Source: Ochromonas danica
Taxonomy: Eukaryota > Sar > Chrysophyceae > Chromulinales > Chromulinaceae
Direction: 5' to 3'
Assembly (NCBI GenBank): GCA_015146655.1
Contig: VKHL01000152.1
Coordinates: 1-64,000, forward strand
Length of the DNA: 64,000 bases
Shown: positions 43,635 through 54,900 of the stretch, piece after piece
How the letters are laid out: every line of letters starts with the position of its first letter
How positions within the stretch are numbered: the stretch's first letter is position 1
The notes under the pieces: model-generated
Database searches by the model: none
The model's input: only the letters and a program-made list of their open reading frames with translations
Told to the model about the DNA's origin: nothing
Translations under genes and position numbers: made by a program

Positions 43635-45189
43635 TTAAATCTGCATAACCTTCAGGTTAGGAGAGACTGTGAAAGGAGCTAAGGTCTTGGAACGAATCTC
43701 CTCAACAGTAACTCCAGGAGCATGCTCAACCAAAGTCAAACCACCACCAGTGCGACGAGCACATTCGAACACAGCAAGATCTGTGATGATCAAATCAACA
43801 ACGCCCTTGCCGGTGAGGGGATAGGTGCAGGCAGGAAGAATCTTGGAGTTGCCAGCCTTGTCAGTGTGCTGAAGAGTGACAACAACTCTGTTGCAGGCAG
43901 CGACCAAATCCATAGCACCACCGAAGCCCTTCAGAGACTGACCAGGAATAATCCAGCTGGCCAAATCACCGGTAGCAGAAACCTCGAGGGCACCCAAACA
44001 GGTGACATCGACGTGTTGGCCACGAATCATAGCAAAAGAGTCAGAGGAGCTGAAAGTTGAAGAGACAGGCAGGAAAGTAACAGTCTCTTTGCCAGCGTTG
44101 ATCAGATCAGGATCCTCGTGACCGGGCTTGGGGTAAGGTCCGATACCCAACATACCATTCTCAGACTGAAGCATGACATTGACACCATGAGGAATGTAGT
44201 TACTGGCAAGGGTGGGAATACCTAAATAATTCGCACAAATAAGTAACAATCCGTTGGGAACCAATAACAAATGGCAAAGAGTACTTACCGATGCCAAGGT
44301 TGACATACATGCCATCCCTGAACTCCTTAGCAGCTCTCTTGGCAATCAAATCGCGCTTGCTGATACCCTCATTACCCTTGGAGTGATCCTTGGCATGAGC
44401 ATGCTTAGCAATGCGCTTCTCGAATTTCTGGCCCACAAGGATTCTGTGGACATAGATGCCAGGCAAGTGCACCTCATCAGGGTGGATGCCGCCAGCAGGA
44501 ACCAACTCCTCAACCTCAGCGATGCAAATCTTGGCAGACTTAGCACATTCAGGGTTGAAGTTTCTGGAGGTGGCTCTGAAGACAAGGTTTCCTTCGGGAT
44601 CAGCCTTCCAAGCCTTGATGCAGGCGAAGTCACCGGTCAAGGACTCCTCAAGGACAAACTTGCGTCCATTGAATTCCTTGACCTCTCTCTTTGGGGAGTA
44701 CTTGATAGGCTTACCATCAGCAGAGAACTTGACAGGATAGCCACCTTGCTCGCGGACAGTGCCAACACCAGTGGGAGTGTAGAAGGCAGGAATACCCGCT
44801 CCACCAGCTCTCATTTTCTCGGCGAGGGTTCCCTGAGGGGTGAGATCCAACTCGATCACACCACTTTCCCAAAGTTGGTTGAAGCATTTCAACTCGCCGA
44901 GATAAGAAGCGTGGATCTTAGCGATCTGCTTGTTCTTCACAAGGACACCAAGACCGAAGTCATCGACACCGGCATCGTTGGACACAGCGACGAGGTTCTT
45001 GATTCCGAGCTTCTCAATGGTCTTGATAGAGACCTCAGGAATACCACAAACACCGAAACCACCGAGCATTACGGTCATTCCATCCTTGAGGCCTTCAAGA
45101 GCCTTCACAGGATCAGAGTAGATCTTTGATGACAAAGATCTCTTGTTGATCTTGAGCAAATTGGCGGTTCTTCCAAACACACTCTGCAT
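43635..45189 (-). CDS. Succinyl-CoA:3-ketoacid CoA transferase, paralogue B
   Basis: Predicted complement(join(43635..44221,44289..45189)), 495 residues. Same enzyme family and length as paralogue A, with the catalytic glutamate in LQSENGMLGIGPYP. The single intron sits at exactly the site of the first intron in paralogue A, with the same phase (after the first base of a glycine codon), so the genes share a spliced ancestor. Codons are strongly C/G-ending (GGC, AAG, CTC, ACC), giving long shadow frames on the other strand. In most protists that means high expression. The presequence is MQSVFGRTANLLKINKRSLS. Confidence 0.93.
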
Positions 45190-45541
45190 CTTCGATTGAT
45201 TGTGAATTGGCTTGAACAACGTGCGGATTTCCAAGTTCCAGAGCAGGACTCAACCTCTACTCTCTTCTCTGATCTTCTCACCAATGTTGAAGCGGTGCCG
45301 CTTTGCACTCTTGTTGCCACAAGTAGAGTCCACCGTAGTCTGGAGTGCGCAGTGTATTTTCGTGGAGGACCGTTGCTCTTGCATACAGCACAACGTTGAA
45401 AGGCACAAGCCACTGGGAAACAAAATTGCGAAATTCCGAAATGATTAAAAACGCGTTGTTGGTGATGTGATTCTCCTCCGTCTCTCGTCTGCTCATGTGA
45501 ATCGGTTGGGTAAAAACCAAATCCATTATTGCTTACTATCC
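45190..45541. other. Divergent promoter region
   Basis: Between SCOT paralogue B (-) and the unknown gene at 45542 (+). Short overlapping frames on both strands look like shadows of GC-rich promoter sequence. No repeat seen. Confidence 0.35.
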
Positions 45542-47446
45542 ATGTCAGAAATTTCTTTTCTTGTTCATAAGCTATTTAATTCGAAAGGATTTTTAACTTC
45601 CTTAGAATGGAAATCTTTAATATCTTCAATGCAACAAAATCCTTCTCAACGTAGTGAGTTATTACATAGCTTAGAAGAATTTTGTGATGAAGTTATAACA
45701 CATATTACTCCTTATAGTCAACTTTGTGATTTATTAAGAGAGTTAATACATCAATATCGGTATGATATGGAAGCATTACATAAGCTATATAAGATCTCAG
45801 GTCATATTAGCTTACATCTCTTTGGTGTCATTCTATCCGCACAACAAAGTCTTACCAATCTCATTGTCTGGAAAAACCTTCCTTTTTGGTTAGATAGTAC
45901 TCTTCACTTGATTGACTTTGATAATAAAGTCATTGACTTAATTTATAGTGAACTCTCTACAACACGTGGAGTTCAACTAGCCAATCAATATACACTTTCC
46001 TGTACCATTCCTCAATTAAAGGAAGTGATGAGCTTCATGCGCATTATCTCTATTGTTAATACTATGAAGATGCTAAAGATTGATAAAGAAAGTATCGAAT
46101 CTTTCTTACGTGCTATTGCTTCTCAACTTCGTATTAAAGATCTACATGAAAATAAACGACAACTATTGGAAACTTCCATTTATAACCTTCTCAAATTACT
46201 TTTGAAAAGTCTTCCTTTGCATATGGATATTAATGGCGGGATTTTTTATCGTCCGGATGTACATAATGCACAACTTTCTTATCTTTCAATTAATAGTGAG
46301 AAAGAATCCACAAGATATGATATGGGGCGATCGGTCTTCATCGATCTCTTCTATGGCTGTACTTTGATGGCTATTCGAGAATATAAGTCAAATCGACGTG
46401 TCTCTAATAAAGCTTATGGTTATCGTAATAATCATTGTATTTGTGGAGTGAGTATGGATGGAAGGTGGAAAATGGTTGGTCAACCTTCACCTGAAGAAGT
46501 AGTGTTGATGCAGCAACTTAAACAACTTGGTTTCATTACAGAACACTCAAATAGTATTTTGTCTGATGAAATGAACTGGGAGATGTTGCCTAATGTTATT
46601 TGTGAGTCATGTTATCGGACTTTACGTATCACAGCTCATGGATGGGAAGCTGGCCTCACAGATGTCGTTGATGTCGCATGCTGTCCTTTCACTAATCCTG
46701 TAGAAAGTGGAAATGCCGATAGTGGGATAGTTTCAATTGAGAAAATACGATCGCCACCTCCCGTTCCTGCTGCTCGGGCTCTATCCCCACTTGTCTCTGT
46801 TGCATCTGCTGCTTTAGGAAGTCGTCGATCGTCAGCTGCATCTATTCAATCAGATTGTGATAATGATGACGTATCAGTTCTCTCAGGTGTTTCTCATCTT
46901 AATGTTCATGACGACGACAGTAGCAGTGCAGCCTCCAGTTCCCGTGTGTCGAAGAAAGTACAGTCCGTCCAAATGGATCCTGTCAAATTCAATGAAAATG
47001 AGTTTGCTGGCTTTGTTGCAAATCTTTGGACGGGTATTCCCATTATCTTGATCTACAGCTATGAGCCATTAGTCGAGAAGAATCGATTGCTTTATCTTAG
47101 CAGCAGTGACCCCAGTGTCTCTGAGGTTTTACAAGCAAAACTAGCCAATAGAGGTTTTGGACTGGATCATCAATTTTATCGTTGGCTTGCTTCAAAAGTT
47201 TCTGTGTTGTATCTGGGTTGGGCACATCTTAGCGAGATGAAGAATCTTCGATATAACCCAAAGAAGAGTTTGGCTTTGGCAGAAATCAATAAAATCAAAG
47301 TTGGATCAGCAAAGCAGAAAAATTGTATCAAGATTGGATCTGCAAAGGCTATTATTGTAATGAAGATCGAACAAGAGGAGAAGGTCCCGTGGCTGGTCAT
47401 TGGACTTACTCAATTGATTGCTTTCTTAACCAATAGTCACAAATAA
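45542..47446 (+). CDS. Large protein of unknown family with Cys pairs
   Basis: Intronless, 634 residues, family not recognised. The N-terminal 230 residues are helical and leucine-rich. Residues about 240-390 contain HCICG and, some 70 residues on, VICESCYRTL, which could bind one zinc. A Ser/Asp-rich linker follows (about 400-480). The C-terminal 150 residues look folded (FVANLWTGIPIILIYSYEPL; FYRWLASKVSVLYLGW). A short internal repeat (KVGSAKQKNCIKIGSAKA) lies near 580-600. No membrane segment is certain. The first ATG of the frame is 45542. What can be said is that it is a real, conserved-looking gene by length; its role is unknown. Confidence 0.7.
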   Translation: MSEISFLVHKLFNSKGFLTSLEWKSLISSMQQNPSQRSELLHSLEEFCDEVITHITPYSQLCDLLRELIHQYRYDMEALHKLYKISGHISLHLFGVILSAQQSLTNLIVWKNLPFWLDSTLHLIDFDNKVIDLIYSELSTTRGVQLANQYTLSCTIPQLKEVMSFMRIISIVNTMKMLKIDKESIESFLRAIASQLRIKDLHENKRQLLETSIYNLLKLLLKSLPLHMDINGGIFYRPDVHNAQLSYLSINSEKESTRYDMGRSVFIDLFYGCTLMAIREYKSNRRVSNKAYGYRNNHCICGVSMDGRWKMVGQPSPEEVVLMQQLKQLGFITEHSNSILSDEMNWEMLPNVICESCYRTLRITAHGWEAGLTDVVDVACCPFTNPVESGNADSGIVSIEKIRSPPPVPAARALSPLVSVASAALGSRRSSAASIQSDCDNDDVSVLSGVSHLNVHDDDSSSAASSSRVSKKVQSVQMDPVKFNENEFAGFVANLWTGIPIILIYSYEPLVEKNRLLYLSSSDPSVSEVLQAKLANRGFGLDHQFYRWLASKVSVLYLGWAHLSEMKNLRYNPKKSLALAEINKIKVGSAKQKNCIKIGSAKAIIVMKIEQEEKVPWLVIGLTQLIAFLTNSHK

Positions 47447-47651
47447 GAAGATTCGGATTGGGTATTTTTCTTAACACTTTGTATATATGAGTTTTATTGA
47501 TTTCTTGTTTGTGTGAGTTTTTAGTTTTGAGTAAATATGACTTGAAACTGAGTCAAAGAAGGAATGGGATGATTTGACTCATTATTAGTGAGGGTCACGA
47601 AGTAGGATCGGACTCATTTCTTTTCTCTTTCTTTCTTTATCTGCATTGGAA

Positions 47652-49120
47652 ATGGAAATGGTTTGGAAAAGAACTTCTCAAATAGATTTGTGTATTGCAA
47701 TCCATGACGATACTCAATACACAGTGCATATTCCTATGAAAGTGGTGGAAACCATCAATTGGTACACTGTAGTTCGTGCCGCGATTAGTCATCATGTCCA
47801 TCAACTACCTGCCGATCAGAAGAATTCTTTTTCTGGTGTCAAGGTTTTGGGTGTGTTGGATCGACAGCTAGGAATTATTCACCCTGCTGATGACTTTGTT
47901 CAAGTCAAGTCTCGCAATTTGCTTCCTCCAAAGATTGGGGAATATCATGCAATATTATTGGGTCCAATTTACAAATTACCAGATGAGTTATTGCAAAGAT
48001 CATTATCATCTCATTTGTTAACTGGTAAGGATATTAGCACTTTAATAAAGATTAACAAGACCTTTCGCAGGTTATTCTCTTCAGATACAGTATGGGCAAA
48101 GGTCCCCTTTCCCTTTGAAGTTTGGCGAGGAAATGGTAGTCAGGGAAACGAAGAAGAAATATGGTCATTTATGCGCTTACAACAAGGTTTATCTGTGATG
48201 AGCATGTATAGGTGAGATTACTTATTGAAAATGGTGTGATATTGAGCGATGACTTATTTGTTGCATGTTCTTGAAGACTGCGTTGGCATTCTCATAACAC
48301 ATCAAGAGTGAAATTATTCTATGGAAAGATCAATCATATCCAGACAACCAGCAACAATGAGTTGTTGTTTAATTTTCTAGCTTGGAGTGCCAATGGTGAA
48401 AGGTCCCGTACAATTCGAAAGATCATTGTGGTTGGCGCAGATTGTGCTGTTAATTTTATGAAGCAATTACATTTCGTAGTACCAGAAACTGCAACTGCCT
48501 TTCATTATGATCGTAGGTGTGTACCATTGCTTCCTCATGGAAGATTGATTGATGTTGAATCTTCCCCAGCGAAAAGCAAATCACGCAAGCTTCCTCAAGA
48601 TCCTGGTACTCGTGTTGAAACGAATCGCACTCACGATATGTATATTCGTAGAATAGGCGATGAGAGATTAACATTTTGTCAAGCGGACTACGGGGAACGG
48701 TTTAATTATGCATCTTGGGCTGCGCTTTCTTCAGGGGTAAGTACTTATCTAATCTTGGTAATGTCCTTTCTGCTTAGTTTTGTGATAAAACAGACTATGG
48801 GCTACATCTTGGTGTTTGATTTGACTGTAATGGCTACTTCGAGCTTCAAAGCAAATCTACAAGCTATATTGTGCAATTTATTACGTGAAGGAAGGACCAT
48901 AGTGCCGGTTCTACTCTTTCTGGGCCTTGAACACCCTTTTGAAAGCACAATGCATGATAGTGTGTACGTTGCTCAGCGTCTGATGGCGCAGCATCTACCA
49001 AACTGTCCTTGGTATATCCAACCCTACAATGCTCATAGTGCTATCGGAGCTCTTCGCGAGGGCTATCTCGCAGGATTAAACTGGATTACCAGGGTAATTT
49101 TGGTGCAATTGACATTATAA
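47652..49120 (+). CDS. F-box protein fused to degenerate ARF-like GTPase domain
   Basis: Predicted join(47652..48211,48277..48736,48794..49120), 448 residues. After an unclassified N-terminal domain (about 1-105) comes an F-box-like motif: KLPDELLQRSLSSHLL ... KINKTFRRLFSSDTVWAKV. The C-terminal half follows the ARF fold: KIIVVGADCAVNF at the P-loop position, ADYGERFNYASWAAL at the G3/switch II position, GYILVFDL (strand 4), VPVLLFLGLEHP where ARFs have NKQD, and CPWYIQPYNAHSAIGALREG then LNWITR, very like ARF1 [21 protein letters not shown]. The P-loop Gly-Lys-Thr and NKxD are gone, so nucleotide binding is doubtful. An insertion of about 50 residues separates P-loop and G3. A role as substrate receptor of an SCF ubiquitin ligase is inferred. 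Confidence 0.68.
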
Positions 49121-49247
49121 TTAGCCAACTTGACATAAGAGAACTGAGTCTACCTCAACACATTCACGAACCGTTTTGTGTTTTAATTATCTTCCGAGGG
49201 AGAGAATACCGTTTGTAATAGTACGAAAGAAGTCGCGTACATCCTTG

Positions 49248-51679
49248 TTAAAGCCTTCCAGTTCTCTCCAAATTGCGATACTTGTCTTTGAGGTTAATGT
49301 TTGTTCGGCGCCTTAGCTGTAGTAACATGTAAACTTAATTAATCAATACTCCATTTCAATCGTCAGGAAGCATGAGATTGACTTACCACTTTTCCAAATT
49401 GAGAATCAGTCAATATTCTGTTCCACTGACCAACTCCATACTTGCGCACTCCTTCCAGCAGTCTAATAAAACAAAACTCATTATCAAAGTCACAAAATAG
49501 AAAGATGAAGACAGTTCTCCTTACGCTTCTTCTTCATCAAACGTCCATTTAATTCGAACGCCTTCTGTTTCGTTGTTCTCCTCCACCTTTTGCTTCTTTT
49601 GTTCAGAAGGATTCGGGCTGGATAGATGATCTGGTAACTGTCTCTTCTTCTTGTCCTTTTCAAAGTCTCTGACCTTCAAGTAAAATGATAACAAACGAAA
49701 CGAAAATCAATCATCAGAGACTGATCGCTCAGAATGCAAAGGCTCTGTCTTACGGCAAGTTTCAACAAGCTAGCAGCTCCATTTTCAAGCCCTTCGTCGC
49801 TGTCGGAATCGCAAATATCCTCGACATCACCTTCTTCTGAAGAGTTGACTTTGGGGTTTTTGCGAGTCTCTTTCCTCTTCGGCTTTTGCAGTTGTTCCTC
49901 AGGAGACTCAATGTCATTGCTGATTCCATCTTCAAAAGCAATCTAAACACAGCACATAAAGGGTGAAATAAGCCATCTCAGATATTGTGCAAAAGAGAGA
50001 ACCTTTTCTGCAGTCGATCTCCCATCGCTGATGGATTTTTTACGAGGCTTTTCGGTCTCATGAGGCTGCTCGCTAACAACCCTATATCCATCAATCAACA
50101 GTGAACCACAATAACGTGAAAATAGACATGAACTTACGGTTTAGGCGAGGCTTGCTTTTGTGTGGCAATGAAATCTTCTGGTTCGAAACGATCAATCTTG
50201 TTAGCCGTTGCTCGTCGCGTTCTGATAGAAGCACTGGGAATGGTTGCTTGCTTCGTACTCTTATCATCCTTACCGAGCACTTCCTTGAGCGGATCAGTAG
50301 CATCATATTTCTCATTGAGGTTGCGCACTTTGGCTGATAAGAGACCTGGTTCAACCTTCTTCTTTGCTGGTTGTGGTGGAGGAGCATGGGATGATGGTCG
50401 AGTACGATTGATGGACGCAACAGATCCAGGTGTCTGACGCTGTGCATTGTTTACCATCTAAAGATTTTCCAAATTATAACATCCAGTACTGAGCTCCTCG
50501 CTGAGAGAAAAGAGAGCTAACCTGTGGAGATGGAGAAAGGAAGGTCTCTTCTTCGTGAGAAACAGGCTTTGCCTTGACTTGTTTTGCAGGACTGGCGTAG
50601 GGTCCCTTTGTCTTCGCTTTAGAAGCAGACCATTCCTACATTACACAAATAGTTTCAATCAAAAATATGAAACACATCCTCTGTGCAACAACAACCCAAC
50701 ACACCTCTTCAGCTAAAGCATCCATATTTACATCCGAGTTTAGCAGAGAAGCCAGCTTTTGACCTGGACTGGGCAGAATCTAAGACAAGTGAAGTCAGTC
50801 AATACAAACAACACCAGTACTCCAATATTAGATTCTACCTCATCTTCCAAGCGTACAAAGTACTCCAAGAGTTTCTTCTGAAAGGAATCCAGAGTGTGTC
50901 CAGAGAAGAGGTCGTAGATCATCACCTTATCTGGTGTTAGCTTCACCTGCTGGTTCTTTCCTCTACCCTTTTTAACTTCTTTCAAGATACCACTTACAGT
51001 AAAGAATTGGATATCCAACTCTCTTTCTCGATCATAGCCATCATACAATGGTGTGTAGACCTGGAAATGCTCGCCAATGGTGGACTGAAAGGCAGTCACA
51101 TCAAACCCTTTGGGGACGATCACGTCATCAGGACTATCAGGCTCTTCCAATCGATCCTTCAAGAACTGCTTGGCGAGTAAAGCTATTGCAGCTTGCTTGA
51201 CAGTATCTCTTAAAATGGAAAACCATTCATACTTATTGAAGGCGAAATCTTGAATCAAAGGCTCCTAAGTCATGTCATCATCACCCATAAGGCATGAAAC
51301 ACAAGACATCACAAATACTAAAAAGACTAATCTTACCAGACTCTTGATATGAACAAGAAGGTTGTTAAAGAGGGTCTCATCAGAGTAGGAGAGAGAAGAA
51401 GCTAAATCAGTGATTTCTTGGAATATCAATCGCATGGAGATTTCCGCGGGAAGAGAAACTTCTCTTTCGACAAGTTCTTTTAAAGTCTCTGAGAAAGAGA
51501 GTCAATGAAGTGTAATGCATGAACATTCATCATATTCAAGGGATTAGGGCACAGTAGTTTTTCAAATTTTGACAGAAACGTCACGTACCATCTGCAATCT
51601 TATTCAAACGATGATAGATTGCCCATTCAGCTGTAGCAAGAAGTTGAGAAGGAAGAGATGGATCTTGTGTTCTATCCAT
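49248..51679 (-). CDS. TRF-like telomere-binding protein with telobox Myb domain
   Basis: Predicted complement of eleven exons: 49248..49316, 49387..49462, 49525..49673, 49754..49942, 50003..50081, 50138..50457, 50522..50635, 50705..50779, 50839..51264, 51337..51488, 51589..51679; 579 residues. The C-terminal Myb domain reads IKWTFDEEEALLEGVRKYGVGQW, then INLKDKYRNLERTG, the telobox signature (compare VDLKDKWRN in TRF1/TRF2 and plant TRP proteins). The N-terminal 210 residues are helical (ATAEWAIYHRLNKIADETLK) and could be a TRFH-type dimerisation domain, as in TRF1/2. A basic, Ser/Pro-rich linker follows. The expected role is binding double-stranded telomeric repeats. It has more introns than any other gene here. 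Its promoter carries telomere-like repeats. Confidence 0.75.
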
Positions 51680-51718
51680 AGGAGTTAAGTTATTTTCTGA
51701 GAGTAGAAAGTGGTGTCC

Positions 51719-51790
51719 TAGGGTTAATTAGGGCTAATTAGGGTTAAGTAGGGTTACTGTGGTCAATTGGGAGGGTCAGCTAGGGTTTAT
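51719..51790. promoter_or_regulatory. Telomere-like TAGGGTTAAT repeats in divergent promoter
   Basis: Four units in register every 10 bases: TAGGGTTAAT (51719), TAGGGCTAAT (51729), TAGGGTTAAG (51739), TAGGGTTACT (51749), and a fifth TAGGGTTTAT at 51781. They lie 40-112 bases upstream of the telobox gene start and about 145-215 bases upstream of the nucleoporin start. TTAGGG-type sequence is what telobox Myb domains bind; the 10-base step puts all sites on one DNA face. Autoregulation is inferred. Confidence 0.6.
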
Positions 51791-51934
51791 TATTTTGCGC
51801 GGGGCTCAAAACCCCAAAATGCGAAACTTCGAAAATGTGGATTGGGTGAGAGATAATGATGGATGATGAGGATAACGATTGACAGAGATTAAAGAGAGAT
51901 CAAAGAGAGTTGACTTTATTCTAAACTATCAACC

Positions 51935-54900
51935 ATGCCAACTCGATCTTCTGAATTCTTGAGATATATTGATCAAGGCAATTTTTCTATTTGGAAAGAG
52001 GATAATGATGATAATAGTAGTAGTATTCAAGAAGGAGAAGTTCTCATAGCTCATGCTAATCGTTATGGTTGGTTATTTCTTGCCCATAAGGAGACTTTCC
52101 ATATCTTGGACATACTATCTTTAGAAGATCATTTTGAAGCTGATAGTGAAGTAGAGTTACCTTCTACTAGTATAATCACAACAATGACTTTGTCATGTCC
52201 TATCAGACAAATTGTGATTAATGAAGACAATCACTTCGTCGTCATTGCTACTACATCCAAAGTCATACTTTTTGATATTGGAGCCTTCTCAAAAGAGGTA
52301 AGAAGGACCTTTGCCATGTCATTCTATCGGGGGATTTTCTGATAATTGTTGTAATAGGTTACCATCACAGCAAATCATGCCGACTTGGAAGTTACAGTGA
52401 ATAGCTTAGCTGAAAACTTCTCTTGTCAATGGATTTCCTCTAATAAATTGGTTATTCTAGAAGATTCTAAGATCTATTTTATTGATACTGTATTGAAGGA
52501 GATGTTGGTGAAAACAGTGGAAGAACGACCAGTTTGCTTTTGTAGTGGCAGTGGACTCCAACCGTCAACTCTGCTGCTCGCCATGGGTACTAGTCTTATT
52601 CTGAGAGACTGTTCGTCATGGGAGATCATAAAAACATATCAATTGGATCAACATATTTCAACTCCCTTTGGTAGGTTCTGTTAATATTGTACCAACTTTT
52701 ACTGTTAAATGTTATTCATTTTTGTCGCTTGGATGATTGCTACTCTTTAGTTGTTCATTATCTCAGTAACATTCAAGATGGAATTATAGCTGTGGGATAT
52801 AAGCAGCTGGATAAGGGAGGCAAACCGTCGTTGGCTATCACCCAATTTGATAGTAAATCTTCTTTATCGAATTTTATTGATCTGAAGAGTGAAGTTTGTA
52901 TGATTGATCATGATGATGCGTATAAACGACATTGTTTCTATTCCTCATATATCAAAGAGTGGCATTTATTGCTTGTTTCTAGTAATCTGTCGTCAACTTG
53001 TGCAGCTGTCTCATTGCAGCTCAATACACTTGGACTGTTGGAAGGAGCATTTGTAGAAGAACCTGATGATGAACAAATTCTATCTATTGTTGATCAAGGT
53101 AACGATCATTCTATTTGATTATTTGATGGATTACAAACGTAATGTCTGTTCGTTGCTTAGATTATAACAATATCCCCGCGACTGGACTGGCCTTGTCCAC
53201 GAACAGCATTCGAACGCTCTTTGTTTGTGATCACGATGTTCCTGCAGGTCCTTTGGTGTGTATACTAGGAAACACAGGAGTCTTGCGCATTGCGTCAGTA
53301 ATTCTGACCAATCAACCACCATTGACGACAAGAAAACCTGACAACGTCAATGCAACTTCAAGATCAGTTGATCATCGTCCAACAGTGCTCGTCGCTCATG
53401 GAACAACAGCCTCTTCAAATGACAATAGTTCATTGCTTAGCAAAGGCAAGTTGGCAATAACAGCCGCTAATCAACCACCAATCCCAGCATTTGCTCCTCC
53501 AGTCTTTGGCGCAGGATTTGGGTCAGCTTCTTCAGGCTCAAGTGGCAAAGCGAGTAGTACAGCGGCTGCCCAGCCTCCTATTCCAGGCGCTGCTCCTCCA
53601 GTCTTCGGTGCAGGATTTGGGTCAGCTTCTTCGGGCTCAAGTGGCAAAGCGAATAGTACAGCGGCTGCCCAGCCTCCTATTCCAGGCGCTGCTCCTCCAG
53701 TCTTCGGTGCAGGATTTGGGTCAGCTTCTTCGGGCTCAAGTGGCAAAGCGAGTAGTACAGCGGCTGCCCAGCCTCCTATTCCAGGCGCTGCTCCTCCAGT
53801 CTTCGGTGCAGGATTTGGGTCAGCTTCTTCGGGCTCAAGTGGCAAAGCGAATAGTACAGCGGCTGCCCAGCCTCCTATTCCAGGCGCTGCTCCTCCAGTC
53901 TTCGGTGCAGGATTTGGGTCAGCTTCTTCGGGCTCAAGTGGCAAAGCGAGTAGTACAGCGGCTGCCCAGCCTCCTATTCCAGGCGCTGCTCCTCCAGTCT
54001 TCGGTGCAGGTTTGGTTGGGAAGACAGAATCTGTTGTGGAGGTCTGTAGTGTATCATTGGATCGTAGTGTTGGTGGTTCTTGTTTGCCTGCCCATCAACA
54101 AACTACGAACTCTACAACTATGCCCGTCGTCGAAAAAGACTTTAATTGCGCCTCCATAACTACGTTGAAGAAGTTGGAAGGTAGACGCTATTTCAATTCA
54201 TTGTTAAGAACAGCTGGTAACAATAGCGAGTGTCAGAGAAACAAGTTGGAAGAATGTTATGACATGTTGAATGTCTTCGCCAATCTTGACGAGTTTTCGA
54301 CCAGTTTGATTGTTTCATCCAAGAGTGTGGATGATGAAGCTACCGTATTATTGAATGATACCCTTTCGTCAATGAGTTTACTATCGGGTCTGAGACGACC
54401 GTTGTTAGATATACAAACAACGTTGAATAGTTCCATGTCCATTGATACCGACCCGAACACCTCGAAGCTGGTGTGCATACAGGCTGATTATTCGCTAGAG
54501 AGGAAAAAAGCACAATTGCAACAGAGAATTCGGACGATTCAACGGGAAATTGTTGTGTTGAACAGAAAGGATGATTTACCAAAGAGTCGAAAAGACCTTT
54601 ACCAGGCACTAATCAATATGAAGGAGCAGCTGGAGAACGTAGAGTTGGAGTTGTCGGTAATGGATGAGAGCCGGCTTGCAAAGCATGCTTATAGCAATGG
54701 TGAATTGCAAAGAGCTTCAAAAAGAGCAATCCCATGGAAGAATGCTGCTAGGACCGTAAAGACGAACCTTGCATTCAGCAAAGATAATCACAGCAAACAC
54801 GCTTTGGAACAACCTCAGCACAAATCATGCGCAAAACTCGATAACTCCAGAAGCTCCTGGCATATACTTAAATCCCATCCTACAAACGAGAAACAGAATA

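Noticed and set aside
44254-45129. 291-residue open frame on the plus strand
   Set aside because: It is antisense to SCOT paralogue B and arises from that gene's C/G-ending codons; it has no recognisable domain.
48308-49120. A separate 270-residue gene
   Set aside because: Its start lies inside exon 2 of the F-box/ARF-like gene; phase and splice sites join it to the upstream exon.
51719-51790. Interstitial telomere scar or chromosome end
   Set aside because: Units are 10 bases, not 6, and degenerate; normal genes continue on both sides.
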